Made by a program: the position numbers and the translations under genes. Shown here in pieces: positions 19,345 to 31,117 of a DNA stretch of 64,000 bases. Source of the stretch: Neonectria sp. B-13 (taxonomy: Eukaryota; Ascomycota; Sordariomycetes; Hypocreales; Nectriaceae); the NCBI GenBank assembly GCA_002682825.1, contig NOKP01000006.1, positions 1,488,001-1,552,000 on the forward strand, written 5' to 3'. The notes under the pieces were generated by a model. That model had not been told where the DNA came from. It was given only the letters and a program-made list of their open reading frames with translations, and did no database searches. The stretch's first letter is position 1; each line of letters begins with the position of its first letter.

Positions 19345-20173
19345 CTATGAGCTCTCCTTGACGACTGTCTCCAAAGCCTTGACGTATTCAGAGACCTCCT
19401 TCAACCCTGTCAACGTGAGGTCCCTCCGCCGACCCTCCACCATCACCACGGGCACCGCATCAACATCCATCCCCACGTTGCGCATCTGCTCCTTCACTTG
19501 CTTTGCCCCTTTCTCGCGATCACCAACCAGCGCCTTCGCATCTTCGTCCGATAAGCCCGCCTCGACGCACGCCGCCACGAGTGTGTCGTCCTCGGCCGGG
19601 TGCCGCCCCTCCGCAAAGTATAAGCGGAACAGGGCGTCCACGAGGCGGTTCGTCACAGCGGGCCCGGCAGACTCCTGGATGAGCTGGATGATGCGGTGGG
19701 CGTGGAACGTGTTGCCTGTAGGGCCGACGAAGGCGAGCGGCACCGCGAGTGGCTCTGCGAGGGCGGCCATGTGCGCCTGGTACAGCTTCTGCGCTTCCGC
19801 GTTGTCGTTGTGCTTGTGCTCCAGAGCCCATTGGCCGCGGTCCGGGATGGTGGCCGGGAAGTCCGAGGAGAGCTGGTAGGAGGCGAAGCGCAGGGTGAAG
19901 GGCACGGATGGGGATTGGACTTGGGAAAGGGCTTGGTCAAGTCTGGGGAGCGAGGTTAGTGGGGTTGATGAGAGGGAAAGGGAGGATTGATGCCTTTTCT
20001 TTGCTAGGTATGTCCTAAGAATCAAAATTAGCGACGGGGACTTGGGAAGAGGGGGTGATACTACGACAAGGAGCTGATATATGAGATCTGCTTCTTGGAG
20101 GTCGTCTGTTGGTGGGGTTGACTTACCAAGGACAGGTCGTGTCCAAGGTGAAGGTGACTTGTGATTCATACAT
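19345..20173 (-). CDS. DsbA/FrnE-fold thioredoxin-like protein (HCCA isomerase family)
   Basis: Three exons (20173-20127, 20014-19994, 19942-19345) encode 221 residues, normal for the FrnE/2-hydroxychromene-2-carboxylate isomerase branch of the DsbA fold. The active-site segment is LDTTCPWTYLAKKRLDQAL at about residues 10-28: CPWT replaces the redox CXXC, so a single Cys remains, and the protein is more likely glutathione-linked or an isomerase than a disulfide oxidase. HAHRIIQL and FRLYFAEGRHP are family signatures; VPVVMVEG near the end holds the cis-Pro region. Exon 2 is only 21 nt. The second intron (19993-19943, 51 nt, CACTAAC branch site) starts with GC, not GT, and is a multiple of three without stops, so its retention would add 17 residues. 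The gene is convergent with the F-box-like gene. Confidence 0.88.
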
Positions 20174-20481
20174 GTTGTAAGTTGACGACGTATTGCACAA
20201 TATTCAGTTCAAAACAGATCAAGAAACCCTTTGTGCTATGTCAACCCTTGAGCTTTGTACAGAGAAGTTCAGACAAGCTGCATCGACGTCACAAGCTTGA
20301 AGCGGGGAGCGAATCAGCGGCCCGTCTCACCTCCGGCCGGCCGGACGAGGGCTAGCGGAGCTATTCGCAGACAACACTGGTGATAAAGCAAGCACAGCAA
20401 ACAAACGTAAAGGAACTTTGCGAGGGTGATGATTGTGGGTATCTCAAAACGTGAATTACTTTTCCTGCCTTGCCAAGCTAC
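20174..20481. other. Intergenic region, two minus-strand genes
   Basis: These 308 bp hold the promoter of the DsbA-fold gene and the 3' UTR of the Nop13-like gene. No gene seen. Confidence 0.5.
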
Positions 20482-22056
20482 CTAGTCAAACGTCATCTTA
20501 GAGCCGGTGTGCTTAACCACCGCACCCGTCAACCTCGCCACGGAGATATCGGTCGACTCCTTCAACGGCTTCACCGTGACTTCGCCCGCGCTCCCCGCAT
20601 CGGCGCCTCCCTCGTTCGGCTTGTAGGCCTTGCGTGCCGGAGGTCGGCCTCGCGGGTTTTCGGGGGTCTCGGCGTTGGGGTTCTTCTTGAAGCGCTTCTT
20701 GTATCGCACCTGGTCGTCCTCGGCCAGCTCGATCTTGAGCTCGCGGCCCATCATCCGGTTGACCCACCACTTGCGCATCTTGAACTGCTTCTGCGGCGGC
20801 TTCTTTTCCTCGTCGTCGTCCGAGTCATCACTGCTGCTGCTGCCCTCTTTGAAGTCCTCCTCGGTCTCCACCTCTTCCTTGATCTTCACGAAGCCCTTGA
20901 CCGCCCACGCCGCTCCTTCGGGCTCCCTGAATTTGACCCAGCCATAGCCCTTGCACTTGCCCGAGTCCTCAAACGTGGCGACCTTGACCCAGTCGATCTC
21001 GCCGCACTTTTCGAAATTTCTCGACAAGTCCTCGTCGGTGGTCTTGAAGCCCATGTTGCCGACAAAGATCTTGCGGCTCGCATTGGGATCCACCAGATCC
21101 TGCGCTCCCTCGGCGCCGGGCTCAGCCTCGGGCTCCTTCTTCGGACGGCCCTCGAAGGACGTGGAATCCTTGATGAGGAGTTTTCGACCGCCGAGAACAT
21201 TTTCTGAGAGGGCGATGGCAGCGACCTTGGGGCCAATGTCTGTGAAGTCGACGTAGGCGAAGCCTTTGTTGGTAGCCCTGGCGCTCTTGTCCCGACCGGC
21301 ATCCTTGTTCGTTGGTAGCTTGACACGGGTGATCATCTCGTCGGAAATGACCTCGCCGGAGTTGTCGACGAGCCACTTGCGCAGCTCGACGGGGGTGACG
21401 AAGAAGGGCAAGTTGCCGACCCAGACGCAGTGCTCAGAGCGGGTAGATCCCTTCTTGTCTTTCTGCTCGCCGGTGATGTCGTCGTCGTCGTCGCTGTCCT
21501 GCTTGGCGGGGAGGGACTTGCCCTTCTTGAGGGCACGGCGAGCGCGCTTGGAAGGGGGCTCAGGGAGGGACACATCTACTTCAATCTCATCGATGGCAGC
21601 CTTGCGTTTGCCTGAGGGAGTAGGTTCTGCGGTGGGCTCGGCCATGGGTTCGTCGGATTGTTCTGCCTCAATGGGCGTTTCGGTCTTTTCGACCTTCTCG
21701 GGCTTGTCGATGTCTGAACGAGCAGACTTCTTTGTTTTCTTGGCCTTCTTCTCCTTCTTCTCTGCGGCTGGCTCTGCGGCGGGCTCTGCGGCGGGCTGCT
21801 CGGATTGTTCCGTATCGTTGGGCTTTTCGACCTTGTCAGGCTTGTCGACGTCTGAGCGAGAAGACTTCTTCGCCTTCTTCTCCTTCTTCTCCTTCTTCAC
21901 CTTCCTCTCGACGGCGGGTTCATCGGCTTGCTCTGCCTCGATGGGCTCCTCCTCGACCCTGTCAGGCATGTCGACATCCAACTCAGAAGCCTTCTTCACC
22001 TTCTTCTCTTTCTTCTCCTTCCTCTCCTTCTTCTCTTTCTTTTCTTTGATCGCCAT
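20482..22056 (-). CDS. NOP13: Nop13-like nucleolar RNA-binding protein, two RRMs
   Basis: A single exon encodes 524 residues. Residues 1-205 are Lys/Glu-rich low complexity (runs of KEKKEKK) with spaced acidic repeats of the type SDVDKPDKVEK, as in nucleolar proteins. RRM1 spans about 209-298, with RNP2 VWVGNL and RNP1 KGFAYVDF. RRM2 starts at about 328 with RNP2 IFVGNM and RNP1 KGYGWVKF. An acidic insert (about 395-417) lies before the closing strand GRELKIELAEDD, and a basic tail follows. This arrangement matches Nop13/Nop12-type factors associated with pre-60S ribosome assembly. The role is by family only. The repeated KKEKK segments make the first 600 bp of the gene highly repetitive. Confidence 0.88.
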   Translation of the reverse strand: MAIKEKKEKKERKEKKEKKVKKASELDVDMPDRVEEEPIEAEQADEPAVERKVKKEKKEKKAKKSSRSDVDKPDKVEKPNDTEQSEQPAAEPAAEPAAEKKEKKAKKTKKSARSDIDKPEKVEKTETPIEAEQSDEPMAEPTAEPTPSGKRKAAIDEIEVDVSLPEPPSKRARRALKKGKSLPAKQDSDDDDDITGEQKDKKGSTRSEHCVWVGNLPFFVTPVELRKWLVDNSGEVISDEMITRVKLPTNKDAGRDKSARATNKGFAYVDFTDIGPKVAAIALSENVLGGRKLLIKDSTSFEGRPKKEPEAEPGAEGAQDLVDPNASRKIFVGNMGFKTTDEDLSRNFEKCGEIDWVKVATFEDSGKCKGYGWVKFREPEGAAWAVKGFVKIKEEVETEEDFKEGSSSSDDSDDDEEKKPPQKQFKMRKWWVNRMMGRELKIELAEDDQVRYKKRFKKNPNAETPENPRGRPPARKAYKPNEGGADAGSAGEVTVKPLKESTDISVARLTGAVVKHTGSKMTFD

Positions 22057-24668
22057 TGTTTGGTTGTCGAATGATGATGAAATGTCGAGTCCACCAAGGA
22101 GCGATTGGCAGCAGATCCAATGCGACCAGAAATTTTTCTGCCACTGGCGGGCGCGATAAGCGATAAGAGCCTAAAAAGTATGGGGCCCTGTTCTTCCAAG
22201 CAACTGGAAACGGATGCGGGGCAACAACGGCCAGTGCAACTGGTTTTGGCACAATGAAATCAACCACCTTGAATTAGGGGTTGTGCAGGTCCATTTACAT
22301 GAATTTAGGTACTCTAGCCGAAACAAAGACTTAGGATCAAGGGGCATATGGGTATATATTTCTGTTTAGCAATGACGGGTCCTATTAACGTACAATAATA
22401 TTTATTACAAAAATCGGTGAGGTTTTCATTCAAGACAACAGCTGCAGTGCTGTGTCTGACCATTGTGAGATAGGCGCCTGCCCATCTTTTCGCGACACTC
22501 GATGAAGGACCCAAGGGAACTTCAGATAATACAGCCGTCCAGTATGCCCCATGACCCCTGGAATAAGAAAACGATAAAGGCTGTCACGAATGGGTAGATG
22601 AAGATTTAAAGTCACCTTAGCGACAAAGGTTCACGCCCTGGGAGGCTGGTGAGTCCTTGCCACTGGACGGAAATGAGACTGTCGACTTTGACCGAAAAGA
22701 CTGGCGCCGCCGCATGTAAGGGGAGCTGCTACCCGACATTAGTAATGACATCGCGGCCAGCGGCGGTGGAGGCTGTGAGGGGTCGTGTGTTGGTTGATGA
22801 GACGAGACGATTCAGAAACGCTCGAACCTCGCTGCGGATCGAAATGACGGTCCTGTGCGGCTGAGGGGCAGAGTTTGGCCGCATTTCAAGGCAAATTCAA
22901 AACCCACGAAGCCAAAGGGCACTGGCATGCCTTGATTGTATTCAGACTACCTTGAGAGCCGGGAGTCTTAAGAAGAGGGGTTGCTAGTCTGATCCAGAGG
23001 GCGGATGACCAAAACATGATGTGCAGGATTGGCTGCTGAACAAGTAGCTTGGTGGGAAGCCATCAGATGTTGCGCCACCGGGTTGAGACACGGATAAAAG
23101 GGAAGACATGACTGAAAGGATCCAAGCATAACTGACATGCAACTCTGATCTGATCTGGCTACAGTGCGGATTAGGAACAGACCGGCGCATTAAAAAAACC
23201 CATGCCACTGCATTAATAAGGGGGAAGGGCATTTGGGAAGGAACCGGGCTTTTGGTGGCTTCTGGTCTCTGCTGTTTGCTGGAGCCGGCCCCGGGACGGG
23301 AGAGAACCAAGGCGCCGCCCACAGCCGTCGCCGGCCGGGCACACCGAGACGACCTACGAGACGACCTAGGGGCGGGCAAACAAAGGAGACACCAAAACGG
23401 CAACGAAGGAGACAAGTTCACTTCAGCTTGGAAGTCGAAAGCGATGAATCGGCCAACTCTACGGCCAACTCTACAGGTGAGCCAAAGCCAACGCCAACAG
23501 CCCGTCAGCCACCCGTCACTCAAGCACAGAGCATGACGCCGACGACAAGACCCTAGGACCGGAGGTTCACGTTCTAGACTCTGGAGGGGCAAGATGACGC
23601 CGCAAAGGCGATTCAAGAAGGCAAATGGCAACGACCGAGCTGAGATGCCCCACCGACATGGATGCCACGCGGGCCCACCCCGAAGCCGACGGCCAGCGGT
23701 ACCTAGCATGGATATTACTAGTAGTTAGCCCACTGTTAGGTTCCCACTGTCGGCCGGGCGCTGTCGCCCACTGTCGCCCACTGTGCTTCGTAGGGGCAGC
23801 GCCACACTAACAGTTCCAGTGGAGAGGCGCCTTCGATCCTGTCACGTGCGGTTGGTTGGTGCTGGTCGGGTTGCACAGAGCTTGGCTTCAGCGAATCAAC
23901 CGCCCGAGACTACACCTCAGTCACTGGAACTGCAGGTAGACCGCAGGGACCAATGCAGTGGATGGAGGCCTAGCCCAAAAGCATCACTCACTCCCGAGTC
24001 TCTTGTCTCAGCTCCGCTTTACTCATCTCTCCAGTCTTACCTCACCAACTCACCTCCCAGTTCCGCCTCCTTCGGTCACACACCCAGAGCCCAAAACAGA
24101 GGCCGAATCCCAAGCCCGGCCTAATCCAATCAGCGCGCTCAATCCTTTCATCCACCACCCACTTACTGGGTAACCTTGCCTTCCCTTTTGCCTTGCTTGG
24201 CTGCTCTGCGCTGGCTCGCTGCGGCCCTACCGCGCTACCCACGCAACCACCGGCCACTGGAGTCAACCACCCTACCACCCTGCCGGACGCTACCCTCTCG
24301 CTAGCAACCCTTAACAACGCAATCTTTTTTTGCCCCGAGCTGTGTTTCGCCGGCCGGGTGCACCCATGCCGCCGCTGTTGACCGCTCTCTGCTGAGATTC
24401 CCGCCTGCCGCCCCGACCTCCCTTCTCCTCCTCCACACTTTCAGGTTTGCACGCCCGGGGCATTTCTCGACGCACTCTGCATCTTGCCGTCCATCCGTCG
24501 GCACTTGTCTTCTTCATCAACACTCTGCAGGAACCCGCTGAGATTCTTCCATCATTTTTCCGCCTTTGGTCGTCGCTCGCCCTTTGTTGGATCTCGTTAT
24601 CCCCTCATTCACCCTCGTCACCCTTTGTCGCCCAGTGCGCTCCGGTGTCTCGACGCCTTCTCTCCACC
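22057..24668. other. Intergenic region, divergent promoters of Nop13-like and Sts1
   Basis: About 2.6 kb. The first 850 bp are moderately AT-rich; from about 24000 the sequence is pyrimidine-rich on the plus strand, typical of a fungal leader for Sts1. The largest frame (22984-23709 minus) has chance composition. No gene is supported. Confidence 0.5.
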
Positions 24669-25668
24669 ATGAACGTTGTGCTCTCGCCACAGCCTCCGGT
24701 TTTCCCTCATCAACACGAAAACCCTCGGCTATCTCCCCAGCGATCCTGTGAGTGTCTCCCCGTCATTTCTTCTAACCCATTTACCCATCCCAATCCCCAT
24801 CACCACTACCATCGTTCATCACTAATCCCCCTCAGTGTCCCCCTTCCACAACATGGCCGCCAGCCGCAAGCGAAAAGCCGACGAGGATGGCGACGAGACC
24901 ATGTCACCTCAAAGCTCTCCCGCCATCTCCGCCAGATCCCTCGCCCGACCAGCCAAGAAGATCCGATCGAACGAACTTATCGGCCGGCCTTTGTCCCTCC
25001 CTCGACTCCTAGAGACCCTCGACACCTCCCAGCTTCGAACTGTTCTTGAGCGAATATGCGAACGCCATCCCGATATTGGCAATGAAGTTGTTGCTGGAGC
25101 CCCTCGCCCAACTGTCACGTCCGCTCTCGCTTTGCTGCAGAACTATCTGGAGAAGCTCAAGGATGCCGCTCCCTACGGCGAGTCGAGCCCTGAGTACACC
25201 TACTACCGAGTCAAAGAAGCCTTGGTTGCTTTGATCGACGCTCTCTTGGACTTCACCCCCCAGTTCCTTCCTCCCAACGAGACTCAACCTACCAAATCGC
25301 TCCAGTTTCTCGACGGCGCCACAAACCTCATTCACAAACTCCCCGACTGGGAGCCCCACGCTTACCGCCACCACAAGGAAAATGCATACGAGGAAATTTC
25401 AAAGGCATGGGCCTTGGTTATCAACGAGGCTGGCAAGCGAGGTGGAGGCTTCAACCTGCACTCTGGAGGATGGGACCAGACTTTGAATCAGCACAACCAC
25501 CAGTCTGGTGGACGCATGGCCAGTGCGATCAGCGCAATGGGTAGCAGCGTCGGATGGATGGGACCTAACGGAAACGGATCCTCTTCCAACACTTCGGATC
25601 CCAACTCTATTCTGAACCAGCTCATGTCTGGCACGTATGGCGCTCCGGTCCGAGTTGGGCCTCTGTAG
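24669..25668 (+). CDS. STS1: Sts1/Cut8 tethering factor for nuclear proteasome
   Basis: Exon 1 (24669-24747) encodes MNVVLSPQPPVFPHQHEN, the characteristic N-terminus of filamentous-fungal Sts1. An 88-nt intron (24748-24835, GTGAGT...CACTAAT...CAG) leads to exon 2 (24836-25668), giving 303 residues. The protein tethers the 26S proteasome to the nuclear envelope and helps degrade nuclear proteins. A Lys/Arg signal (AASRKRKADED, then RPAKKIRSNELIGRPLSLPR) at residues 33-70 fits the Cut8 proteasome-binding, Lys-rich segment. The helical domain follows (LLETLDTSQLRTVLERICER, KEALVALIDALLDFTPQFLP). The Gly/Asn/Ser-rich tail is disordered. Starting at exon 2 alone would lose the conserved N-terminus. 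Confidence 0.93.
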
Positions 25669-27318
25669 CCCAACCCTGCGAGAGGAACACAATTGCATAA
25701 CACGGCGCTCCGGACGAGTCATCACTGCATATATCACGACGGCATCGTTTTGACGACTTTCATTTGGCATCAAGGGCTGGCATAGACTTATCAGGCACCT
25801 CATTTCATGTCACGGCGGGGTTGGACGGCGTTTTGTTTGCATTTCTTGATATCCCTTTCTTTCACTCATGAGCAGCAGGGATTATTAATGTATCGGATTT
25901 CCTTTGTTCGTACCAAAGGTGTGGACAGACCACATCATTCATGTATGTAGAATGGCCTCTTTTATCCATCATCTGCCTTGGTTCTTTAACTCGAGGGGAT
26001 GATTGCAATCACAACGTGGTTCAAGCGGTATTATGTATGTCTCCTCTTTTGCATTGTGATGTAAGAAACCTCGATTTCTACAATGATGGAACCAGCATTC
26101 TCAAGGCACACACTTCATGTCTTCACCATAAGGATCCAGCAGCAGTCAGCTATCGGCCGAGAGCCTCGAAGGCATCCCACGTCCCCACAGTTAAGCTCCA
26201 AAAGCAAGTTGGAGTGGAACCACCGTTCCTTCATCTCCTTGGAAGCAAGGGAGGGACTAGGTTTGATGACCATCCGCGGCGGGTCATTGATCAAGCTTAG
26301 CGCTGCCCGTATTGCTCCAGTTCAACTTGCCAGGGTCCGAAGTTTGACCTCAAGCCGCTTAGGTACTGACCGGTTCTTGGATGCTCGAAGACCTCGTGAA
26401 AACCTATAAAGACGGGGAAAAGATGCAGTTCAATCCAATCCATAGGGACATTCTCCTTAGTGTGCGTGTTACTTTTCTTGGCTCTTCGTATTTGGATTGT
26501 ATTGTCGGAAGAACAACGCAGCGTGACTGTGAACTCTAGGTATGAAAAGGGGACATTTTGAGAACACCAAGAGAAATGAAGATCAATTGTACTTCCCGAA
26601 TATTGGTTGAAGTTGAATTAAGATTGCAAGATGGCTCGGGATTCCCTTTAAGTTTATGCATGCACAACGATCGCCAGCTTATTCTGAACGTCTATGACAG
26701 TAGAACGCACTTTCCCCACGGTAGCTGTGAGATAACAAAACCTGGTGAGTTATATGAGAACTCAAAGTTTACTGCGTATTCCCAACTTCCTCGAGTGTAA
26801 GTGGGTAGTCGTCTCTTGTCGGGTTGTGTTGGTCCAACTCCCATCGCTGTCGGCAAATGGTCTGCCATAAGCGTTCATGACACCAGAGATATTTTGGTGA
26901 CTTCTACTTCCGGATCTGTATTTTCAATATCAGCTTTCATGTAGTATCTCTTCGAAAAAGCATAATCCCATCTCGATAGAAATGGTTAACTAGTAGTTGT
27001 CGACGTTGTGGTCGAGTGTCTCGAAAACTAGTGGGGCAGGCGGGACCGTCCCGGTGATGACATGGTCGACCCTCCGAAAGAGTGGGCCCATACTATTTCA
27101 AAGCACTTAGTCACGTGCTCTCCCGTCACGTCAAGTGAGATGCGCGACTGCCTGGTCGTGAACGCGTCCTCGCAACCATCATCCAGTTGCTATTTCCACT
27201 GCAGCACCGCTTCCAAGTGTGGACGACCGGGTCAACATTTCGTCAGAGGAGGTTTTAGCTACACTGAGCTCCTATTTAAATGACGGTATAGACACTACCG
27301 ATTGTTCAACAGTCCACC
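25669..27318. other. Intergenic region, Sts1 3' end to RAD52 promoter
   Basis: About 1.65 kb. The part from about 26480 to 26990 is noticeably more AT-rich than its surroundings. An 80-codon plus frame lies at 26558-26800 (first ATG about 26576) but has no recognisable domain. RAD52 promoter elements must lie in the last several hundred bases. Confidence 0.5.
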
Positions 27319-29000
27319 ATGCCTGCGTATGTCTTCGCGATATGCTCGCCTACTCCCCGCTTCCTCATACTGACCGTCCCCAGCCCAGGCCAACAACACA
27401 CGACAGTGCCCAACCCGTTCTTGGAGCAGAAGCCCCGGGTATCAGAATGGACTGCAAAAGAGATTGCTACCATATCAGCCAGGCTCGACAAGCAGCTTGG
27501 TCCTGAGTACATCTCAACGCGTGCCGGCCCGGGCGGCCTCAAAGTGCACTACCTCACCGCGGAGAAGTGCATCAGCCTCGCAAATGAAGTTTTTGGCTTT
27601 AACGGATGGTCATCCTCGATTCAAAACATCCAAGTCGATTTCGCCGACGAGAACCCCCAGACTCAGCGCGTTAGCATTGGCTTGTCAGTCATTGTTCGCA
27701 TCACGCTCCGGGATGGAACCTTCCACGAGGATATCGGATACGGATCGATCGATAATGCCAAAGGAAAGGCAATGGGGTTTGAGAAGGCCAAGAAAGAGGG
27801 AACAACTGACGGGATGAAGCGAGCATTGAGGAACTTTGGCAACGTCCTTGGGAACTGCGTTTACGACAAGGATTATGTCAAGCAAGTCACCAAGATAAAG
27901 GCTGAGCCGGTCAGGAAGTTTGATCAGGACAGTCTCCATCGCCACTCTGACTTTGTCAAACGAGATATTTCCCGGGTTGAGTCAATCACCAAGGCTGCTC
28001 CGGTGACAACGGCGGTTAAGACGGAACCGCATCCCGCAGTTTCGGAGTCTTTTGAGGACTTTCTCGGAGGTATGCTGTCCTCGGATGGATTTGAAGAAAT
28101 TGAGGCTGAATGTCTGTAGAGCTTGACGAGGCGGACTTCTGTGTCCCAGAAGACGGCCACCCTGACGAGGTTATGCTATCAACGTCTATTATTGGACACG
28201 CTCCGAGTGAGAAAAGCGCGAACAACACCCGCCCCCAAGGACAGCAAATTGTCCAGCAGCCGAGCAGATCCTTCTCTGGCGGGGCTACGAATCGCCCACC
28301 GCAAACCCCGAACCAGGCCCAAGCACGCACCGGACCTTCGAACGCTGGCCAGCAGGGCCAGTCAAATCGACCTCAACCTGGTCCTGTTGCTCGAACCAGA
28401 ACCCCGAACCAAGCCGGAGGTCCTCGGCCTCCACCACCCGGCCCTCCAAATGGAAATGTTTCAGAGAATGTTGGCTTTTTCTCCGCCAGAGCAGTCAGTC
28501 AGCTGCCTGAATCTACCATTCAAGGCACGAGCAATGCTCGTCTTTCGTTGCCTCACGGACAGCAAGCCTTTAACCCCAAGGCAGAGAGCCCTTCCATCAG
28601 AAAGACTCCGGGTATTGACCACTCTTCCTCCAAACCTGTCTCAAAGAGCGGCCAGCACGTCGCCCCAACTAGCTCTCAGGCAGAGACATCCGCTGCCCCG
28701 CACAAAAACACTGGTGGCTTCACACCTGTTCGCCCATCGTTTCCCAGCTCCCAAAGCGCTCGAACAAACATGGTCAACCCTTCATTAGACCAAACCCGCC
28801 GGATAGGCGCGCCAGGTGGACCAGGCAGCCCACTCGCGAATAGGGGATCGTATCGGCCGCCCACGATGAAGCGCCCACCCCCCGGCGATGCAAATACTGG
28901 GAGACCTGCACTGGCTGACCTCCCGGCGAATGGAAGCGGCCCTACTACCAGCGTCGCAACAGTTAATGGCTTGGAAGCGAAGAGGCAGAAGATGGCGTAG
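27319..29000 (+). CDS. RAD52: Rad52 homologous-recombination mediator
   Basis: Three exons (27319-27326, 27384-28069, 28120-29000) encode 524 residues. Exon 1 is only 8 nt (Met-Pro-Ala split); introns are 57 and 50 nt. Rad52 loads Rad51 onto single-stranded DNA and anneals complementary strands during double-strand-break repair in the nucleus. The conserved N-terminal annealing domain, about residues 20-200, shows LDKQLGPEYISTRAGPGG, KCISLANEVFGFNGWSS, EDIGYGSIDNAKGKAMGFEK and GMKRALRNFGNVLGNC, all hallmark segments. The C-terminal half is disordered and rich in Pro, Gln and Asn; yeast Rad52 binds RPA and Rad51 there. Without the second intron the frame stops at 28119. Neurospora calls this gene mus-11. 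Confidence 0.95.
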
Positions 29001-29490
29001 TTTATGATATGGGAACTTAAGGCGGGACGGGACGGGATGGAATGAAGGAGAATGGCGTACGGAATCGTAAATGGCTTGACTTGTGTCTGCCAGGAGCTCA
29101 GGTCTGGGACAAATTCGTGAATGATTGCAGCATTGCTAGGGAGGGACTGGCGTTGCCCAGTCAAAGCACAGGAATTGGGTGGCTTTAGCTACATGAAATG
29201 CGTAAATGTCAGGCTTCTTGATGAATACTGTCACGCAATGTGCATTGATAGATAGGCGTCGTTTCTCATCATACTTTCGATTTTGATTGATCTATATATA
29301 CTAATACAGGTCTGAGTCCATTCAGAGAGTGGGTCCAACGTCAAATGCATATTCCCCAACAGGGCTTATATACTTGGTAGTCACCGGGCTTCAAACGGAG
29401 AGTCTAGTTCTACAACGTGTCGCTCTGGATGTACAACTGTTGTGCCACCAGCTCACGCATGTCAACAGAAAGTCAATCTTGAATCCCATC
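29001..29490. other. Convergent 3' intergenic region
   Basis: This lies between the stops of RAD52 and the TPR gene. It includes an AT-rich TATATATACTAATACAG stretch near 29292-29310. No gene is seen. Confidence 0.5.
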
Positions 29491-31117
29491 TTACGCCTTC
29501 TTGGCGTTGAGGTTCGCGAGACCGCCGCGGGCCTGCTTGGCGGCGTGGGGGAAGTCTAGCTTGTCGCTCATCTCGATGCACTGGTTGTACTTCTTGCGGG
29601 CGAGCTCCGTGTTGCCCAGCATGGCGGCAACGTCGCCCCAGTTGCATAGGGCGACAGCGCAGGCCTCGTCGCACTCGGGGGTGCGGTCGTCACCCTTGAC
29701 CTCCTCGGCGTGAAGATAGGCGTTCTTGGACCAGTTGATGGCCGCCTCGAGACACTCCTTGCGGGTGGTGGGCATGGCCGGGTCGTGCAGCTCGCGGAGG
29801 GCGTCGGAGGGTTGGTCGGCGAGGGTTGGTGTGAAGATGGGGTGCTGAGCGAAGGTGGCGGAGAGGTTGTTCATGATGACGGCGCGGTGGCAGGGCATCT
29901 CGCAGAGGCGGAGGGCCTGGAAGAAGAGGGGGATGGCGAGGTGGAACTGCCCTTTGCTCTCATAGTCGCGGCCGAGGGTTTCGATGGCGCCGCCTGTCTC
30001 CTCTGGGGAGAGCCAGTCGCCCTCGCCTTCCTTGACGCCCTCGGTCTTGCGTCGGCGGAATTCCTTCAAAGCTGTCTCGACTGCCCAGATGAGGTGCTTC
30101 TGGGAGCTGTCGGGGTCGAGGACGTGCTCATCTGAGTATAGCTCTCCTAGCTTGACGGACGTTCCAATAGCCTTGGCGAGAAGTCGCCGCCGTTTGTGCC
30201 AGAGGTTCTCGGGAACAAAATCATCCACAGTCTTATCGGTGGCCGCGGTCTCGGTGGCCTCGATTGCCTCTGGCTGCTTCGGCGCAGGTGTAAGTAATCT
30301 CCCGGCGTTGTCGACCTTGCCGTCTTTAACCGACTGCTCCATGACGTCAATCCACTTCTTGAGATCTCCCAACACAGACTCGAGGACGTGGAGGATGCCG
30401 TTGTAGTTTCCAATCTTCTGCAGCCAATACGAGGTCTGGATTCGGATACCGAGAACCTCGTCGGAGAAAGGGTCCAAGCCATGTTCGGCGCATTGTTCCA
30501 TGGCCCGCTTGTAATACTTGAGGGCCAGCTCGGGATCGGGGCTGATGTTGGTGTAGTAGAGGGCACGTCGCAGGGAGTTGGCGATGGGCTTCGGGTATCT
30601 CGTGAATTGGAGGTGGTAGAAGTAGGTGAAGTAGAGCTTGGCCGTGTAGCCAGCCATGATGCCAATGACGATCAAGCTATTCGCGTTAGCTATAGGAAGT
30701 GCGAGGAGAGTAGAAAATAGCATACATTGCCAATGCAAAGGTAGTAGCTCCAGGGCTTTGGCGGAAGGCTGTCCTGATGCCAGTTGGACTCACGGCGTTG
30801 ACGAGACTTCGAAGACCGGCGGCGAGGGCACGTCCGGCGAACTTGCGAAAGGTAATTTGGGGCTGGGCAGGCTGTTGCTTCCTGGGCAGCTGGTTCTGCT
30901 TATTGGCAAGTTCCTTGTTGGCGCCATGCTGGGAGGAATTGGAGCTCGAGGTGGTCTGAAAGCGCCGCTGTGCGGGATCAGGTCGGAGGGGTATGACGGC
31001 GTGGATGTGGACGGTGGCAGAGCGCGACCGGAGGTGGACGGACAGCAGGCCGGAGGTGGCATGCCGGAGACATTGGCCGCGGAGAGGCCGCAACGAGGCG
31101 ACTGCCGAGACCGACAT
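29491..31117 (-). CDS. Mitochondrial inner-membrane TPR protein (Mgr3-like)
   Basis: Exons 31117-30726 and 30676-29491, joined across a 49-nt intron, encode 525 residues. The N-terminus is Arg/Ser-rich without acidic residues for the first 50 or so positions, a strong mitochondrial presequence. A single membrane helix follows at about residues 124-150 (FALAILIVIGIMAGYTAKLY), then a soluble TPR-type helical domain: PDPELALKYYKRAMEQCAEH, KGQFHLAIPLFFQALRLCE and GNTELARKKYNQCIEMSDKL are recognisable repeats. This order (presequence, one helix, TPRs) resembles yeast Mgr3, the substrate adaptor of the i-AAA protease. The Mgr3 link is inference from architecture. The gene diverges from the Dap1-like gene over 336 bp. 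Confidence 0.85.

Noticed and set aside
22984..23709. 241-codon minus frame
   Set aside because: Non-ATG-dependent frame with no recognisable segment in a spacer.
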